11,443 nucleotides of DNA from Coemansia sp. RSA 1804 (taxonomy: Eukaryota > Kickxellomycota > Kickxellomycetes > Kickxellales > Kickxellaceae). Shown piece after piece: positions 8,635-11,443 of the stretch; position 1 is the stretch's first letter; each line of letters starts with the position of its first letter. The translations under genes and the position numbers were made by a program. The stretch is from the NCBI GenBank assembly GCA_027578815.1, contig JANBTH010000779.1, forward strand, positions 1 to 11,443. The letters run 5' to 3'. Under the pieces are notes generated by a model, which worked only from the letters and a program-made list of their open reading frames with translations, ran no database searches and was not told the origin of the DNA.

Positions 8635-8829
8635 TTAGCGAACGTAGTATGCAATCACAAGGATATACACAAATGTGACGGCTAGAATGGCCAGCACAAG
8701 CTTTAAAAGGAGGAAAACGCCGGACAAAGCAGACAGAGCAACCTTTGTTGCAACAGAGGCACCCACTGTATGGCTGACACCGAGTGGATCGGCCTCAGAT
8801 GTGTCTGCTTTGTCCTCGGTGTCAAACCC
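8635..8829 (-). other. Membrane-tail reading frame in the +1 frame of the glutaminyl cyclase stop
   Basis: Directly after the cyclase stop (TGA 8824-8822) the +1 frame is open for 65 codons, from just after a TGA at 8832-8830 to a TAA at 8637-8635. It contains no ATG. The peptide reads like real protein: an acidic linker (TEDKADTSEADP), a small-residue stretch, then about 27 strongly hydrophobic residues including VFLLLKLVLAILAV, ending in Tyr-Tyr-Val-Arg. Joined to the cyclase by a +1 shift it would give a protein of about 428 residues with a C-terminal membrane anchor. Explanations are a one-base indel in the GGGTTT run (assembly error or real mutation), a small unrecognised intron, or +1 recoding at GTT TGA C. 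It cannot start by itself from a normal codon. Confidence 0.55.
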
Positions 8830-9922
8830 TCAACTTGAGATAGCTGGCCACGAAAGAGCGGAGAATAAGGCTCATGTTAGCTATCACATTGGCATCCAGT
8901 GCGCTGGCATTGTCCGCAAGACTGTGCCATACCTTTGGGAATGGCCTGGAAATCAAGTGGAGCACCGGAATATTACGTCTAATAAATGGAATGTGGTCAT
9001 CCTCAATGTATTCTGCGGCGACGGGATGGTCAGTATTCATGTATGTGCGGTTGATGTATCCGGCGTCATGGAGGCGATGCTCCAGCTTGCTCAGCTCCAT
9101 AAAAAGGTTTGCTGTCGGTTCTTGCAAGGCCACAAAAGCGTTGTCGGGCGCCCCAATCAAATCAAGCAGAACCATAACATCTATGCGTTCGAGTTCGGGC
9201 TCTTGCTTTGCTAGGCTGCTAAATGCCGCTGCAGTAGCCGGATCTGGATTACGCTCCCAGAACTCGGCTAAATGGCGTGCGCCGTAGAGAGAGTCTGTTG
9301 ACGTCCACTGCACGTATGCCTCCTCGCCATCAAAAAAGACAAACTGGAGGCTAATGTCAGAACTCGCCATTTGGTTTATATTGCTTGCAAGCCCTCGTGC
9401 GACATCCAGCAACAATGCAACCGGAACCGCCGAATCAGTCGCTCCAACGAACTCGCCACCAGTCATAACTTTGCTCTCATAGTGCGCCGCAAGAATGAGA
9501 CGTCTTGAAGCGCCTGGGTTCTTTGTGGCTATGATGTTAGACATGGGCACCTTGCCCACAGGCGTCGATGTGGTGAAATTGTCCCACGATATTGCATATC
9601 CAAGGCCGCTCAACGTGGTCGCTATTAGATCCTGGGTTGCATAGTACCCGGAGGAGCCGATCTGGCGTGGCACTAAAACCGGGGCAAGCAACTCGCCCTT
9701 TTCGATATCGAGCCAGCCCTTTTGCTGCTTTGCTTCTTTAGCTATTTTTTGAAGTTGCGGATCGCTTAATATTTCTGCAAAAGTCGGATTGGCAAACGAA
9801 TGAACAGCAAGCGAGTCTCGGAACGAGTAAGAATTGGCAAAAACGACGCCAAGCAAGAAGAGCACTACCGCAACTCCAATTTTGATTGCCAGCCCTGGCA
9901 GTGAACAAGCGTACAGCTGCAT
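8822..9922 (-). CDS. QPCT: Glutaminyl-peptide cyclotransferase (glutaminyl cyclase), membrane-anchored
   Basis: The 366-residue enzyme converts N-terminal glutamine (or glutamate) of peptides to pyroglutamate. It belongs to the M28-like zinc fold but is not a protease. The single-zinc ligands of the family are present: D163 in GATDSAVP, E201 in FFDGEEA and H333 in FPKVWHSL. The catalytic E200, D254 (LLDLIGAP), D308/D309 (EDDHIPF) and H322 (VLHLI) are also present. WTSTDSLYGARHLAEFW (206-222) is also typical. Human-type HYDSK reads HYESK here (147-151), a mild change. Residues about 11-30 form one hydrophobic segment after a short N-terminus. This fits a type II signal anchor and a Golgi/secretory location as in QPCTL, though a cleaved signal is possible. 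N-x-S/T sites fit a luminal enzyme. The ATG is the first after an in-frame TAA. The natural family end (VFVLEYLxL-like) matches SFVASYLKL just before the stop, so the catalytic domain is complete. Confidence 0.93.
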   Translation of the reverse strand: MQLYACSLPGLAIKIGVAVVLFLLGVVFANSYSFRDSLAVHSFANPTFAEILSDPQLQKIAKEAKQQKGWLDIEKGELLAPVLVPRQIGSSGYYATQDLIATTLSGLGYAISWDNFTTSTPVGKVPMSNIIATKNPGASRRLILAAHYESKVMTGGEFVGATDSAVPVALLLDVARGLASNINQMASSDISLQFVFFDGEEAYVQWTSTDSLYGARHLAEFWERNPDPATAAAFSSLAKQEPELERIDVMVLLDLIGAPDNAFVALQEPTANLFMELSKLEHRLHDAGYINRTYMNTDHPVAAEYIEDDHIPFIRRNIPVLHLISRPFPKVWHSLADNASALDANVIANMSLILRSFVASYLKLRV

Positions 9923-10535
9923 TTCAAATAAAAAAGATTAGAAGCGAACAAATGAAAAAGAAATTGTATAAAAGAATTAAAAAATAGACCAGGAGAAAAC
10001 CAGGCAAGAATGAAGAGAGAAACCCCAGAATATGCTTTTTCTGATGGCGAGAGAAAAAACAGTGGCAAGCGCTGTCGTTTTAACCTTGGCTCAGAAATGG
10101 GAATTGTACCAGATAAAACAGCACCGGGGTTTCGCTTATCGATTTGTTTACAAAATAAAATGAAATAGTCTTTGAAGAGAATAATACATGTTGTGCGTGA
10201 GCCGCTTCCCTACAATGGGACAATTGTGGACAATAAACATCTGGATCGTCTAAAATAGCTTGCCATTGCCACCTTTGCGGTAATTGTATAAATGCCATCT
10301 TGTGTGTGCAAAATGCGTTTGTATAAGAAAAACAGCATTTCGTAGCAATTGGCAATGTTAAAAAACAGGATGTTGGAGAGGAGATACTTTTGCTGTGCTC
10401 CTAACAAACAAAATACTTTTACCATCGCATGTTTTAGACCATGTACAGTTTACATGTAAATAGATTTTAACCCGATGAGATCCAGCATGTGTATTAAGTT
10501 GGTCCCTGTTAGTAATTTCAATAAATTTTAGTATA
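9923..10535. promoter_or_regulatory. AT-rich control region upstream of the glutaminyl cyclase
   Basis: This spacer lies between the cyclase ATG and the 3' end of the repeat-protein transcript; both genes are on the minus strand. Its first 150 bases are pyrimidine-rich on the minus strand, as expected for a fungal leader. An in-frame TAA sits about 21 bases before the ATG. I see no clear TATA box at a usual distance on the minus strand and no convincing coding frame. Confidence 0.4.
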
Positions 10536-10541
10536 TTTATT
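10536..10541 (-). terminator. Candidate poly(A) signal of the repeat-protein gene
   Basis: AATAAA on the minus strand (within AAATAAATA) lies about 155 bases after the stop at 10698-10696, in a locally AT-rich stretch. Position and context fit a 3' end signal. Confidence 0.45.
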
Positions 10542-10695
10542 TAGTTAATACAACCATGCAAAGACGAGGCAAAGAAAACAAAAGAAGCAAAGCCAACCGC
10601 ACTGCAAATGTGCACTGCGATGGGCCCGATCTCTTAATGCCGCCGTCTTGTAGGTTCAGGTTAGACCTTCCACAGAGCATAATGCTGCTGCTGTT

Positions 10696-11443
10696 CTAGA
10701 TTTGATGGTGATGGCGCATGCGTGCCATGGCCGATGCTGCTGCCTTTTTAATGGCACTTGCGGCCTTTGCTGTTGTCGCCTCTGCTGTCGCCGTTTCCAC
10801 GCCCGGGTAGACCAGCGTGTCCCCAGTGTAGTACCTGGGGAAAACTAGCTGTGGTGCTGGCTGCGATTCTGGCATAGGCGTCGGCTGGAGTGCTGTCTTT
10901 GCTACCCTTTTTACAGCCTTTGCAATCCTTTTGGCTGCCGCCTTTGTTGCTGCTGCAGCCTTTGTCGCCGCCGCTGATGTTGCCGTTTCCACGCCTGGGT
11001 AGACCAGCGTGTCTCCCGTGTAGTACCTGGGGAAAACTAGCTGTGGTGCTGGCTGCGATTCTGGCATAGGCGTCGGCTGGAGTGCTGTCTTTGCTACCCT
11101 TTTTACAGCCTTTGCAATCCTTTTGGCTGCCGCCTTTGTTGCTGCTGCAGCCTTTGTCGCCGCCGCTGATGTTGCCGTTTCCACGCCTGGGTAGACCAGC
11201 GTGTCTCCCGTGTAGTACCTTGAGAAGATCGGCTGCGGCTGTGGCTGTGGCGTTGCCGGCGGTGTTGGAAGAGCGGTTGTAGTGTCCGACCGGAGTGGCT
11301 CTGTCATCGTGGCCGCATCAACTGTCGCCTGCGAGTTTGTGCGCGGCCTAGAAGCGTTGTGTGGCTGGGAGCAGGGCGTGGCCTTGGAGGCCTCCACCCG
11401 GAGCTGAGTGCATTGGTCCTGCAGCTCCCAAATCTGCCTCTTC
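10696..11443 (-). CDS. C-terminal part of an unrecognised Ala/Lys/Pro-rich repeat protein, cut by the right edge
   Basis: I do not recognise this protein. The frame is open to the right edge, so the start lies outside the window; a GTG at 11397 is not a credible start in a eukaryote. The first visible residues (KRQIWELQDQCTQLR) have heptad-like spacing and may end a coiled coil. Then come a Ser/Thr/Pro linker, a Pro-Gln tract and three copies of YYTGDTLVYPGVETAT. The first two copies are each followed by an Ala/Lys-rich amphipathic helix (TKAAAKRIAKAVKRVAKTA) and a Pro-rich spacer; the third is followed by a diverged Ala/Lys helix. It ends with an Arg-His-rich tail, RMRHHHQI. About 248 residues are visible. 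The basic Ala/Lys helices resemble histone-H1-like tails in composition, so nucleic-acid or membrane contact is possible, but that is speculation. The repeat unit is a multiple of three, which supports a translated frame. Confidence 0.7.
   Translation of the reverse strand, partial: KRQIWELQDQCTQLRVEASKATPCSQPHNASRPRTNSQATVDAATMTEPLRSDTTTALPTPPATPQPQPQPIFSRYYTGDTLVYPGVETATSAAATKAAAATKAAAKRIAKAVKRVAKTALQPTPMPESQPAPQLVFPRYYTGDTLVYPGVETATSAAATKAAAATKAAAKRIAKAVKRVAKTALQPTPMPESQPAPQLVFPRYYTGDTLVYPGVETATAEATTAKAASAIKKAAASAMARMRHHHQI
10790..11221 (-). repeat. Coding tandem repeat, 192-bp unit, about 2.25 copies
   Basis: Units begin at about 10790, 10982 and 11174, each 192 bases (64 codons) apart; the last is partial. 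Between the first two units I count only three base differences, all within the first 40 bases, and the remainder is identical. The third copy covers only the YYTGDTLVYPG segment before diverging. Near identity implies recent duplication or ongoing unequal exchange. The copy number may vary between strains, and short-read assembly could collapse it. Confidence 0.95.

Noticed and set aside
8675..9214. 179-codon plus-strand frame opposite the glutaminyl cyclase
   Set aside because: Antisense shadow of a clearly conserved enzyme, without family resemblance.
10440..10456. CATGTA-N5-TACATG hairpin and a plus-strand TGTAAATA (Pumilio-like) site
   Set aside because: Six-base arms are easily random, and the neighbouring transcripts are on the minus strand, so the plus-strand RNA motif is not in a known transcript.

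Overview
The window looks like nuclear DNA from a fungus. The genes are long single reading frames with no introns I could identify, and AT-rich spacers separate them. There are TATA-like elements, pyrimidine-rich leaders and AATAAA-type signals 3' of the genes, and no operon structure or bacterial ribosome binding sites. The proteins are eukaryotic: a Ccc2/ATP7-type copper ATPase with two metal-binding domains, a CCCH plus CHY zinc-finger protein, a membrane-anchored glutaminyl cyclase and the first residues of a probable importin-beta family receptor. Intron-poor genes of moderate GC would suit an early-diverging lineage such as Kickxellales (for example Coemansia), but that placement is a guess. 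I see no transposon, virus, CRISPR array, tRNA or rRNA.

Layout. Bases 1-64 (minus) hold the first 21 codons of a gene that runs off the left edge. A 714-base divergent spacer (65-778) follows; it carries a TATA box and repeated TGCGGC hexamers ahead of the next gene. Bases 779-3484 (plus) encode a 901-residue protein with an N-terminal CCCH finger, two RWD-like modules, a block of CxxC pairs and a C-terminal CHY zinc finger. It converges with 3623-6748 (minus), a complete copper-exporting P1B-type ATPase of 1041 residues with all catalytic motifs and an unusual insert of about 68 residues in its P domain. A 1.9-kb stretch with no convincing gene lies upstream of the ATPase. Bases 8822-9922 (minus) encode the glutaminyl cyclase. 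Immediately after its stop, in the +1 frame, is an open acidic-then-transmembrane tail that ends at 8635. A promoter-type spacer follows, and the right edge (10696-11443, minus) is the 3' part of a low-complexity Ala/Lys/Pro-rich protein containing a nearly identical 192-bp tandem repeat.

How the genes relate. They look independently transcribed. Two of them, the copper ATPase and the glutaminyl cyclase, have homologues that act in the Golgi/secretory pathway, but adjacency alone does not show co-regulation in a fungus. The most interesting observation is the membrane-tail reading frame at the glutaminyl cyclase stop. The stop context (GTT TGA C) resembles known +1 recoding sites, but a one-base indel or an unrecognised small intron would explain it equally well. 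I found no clear new multi-gene system.
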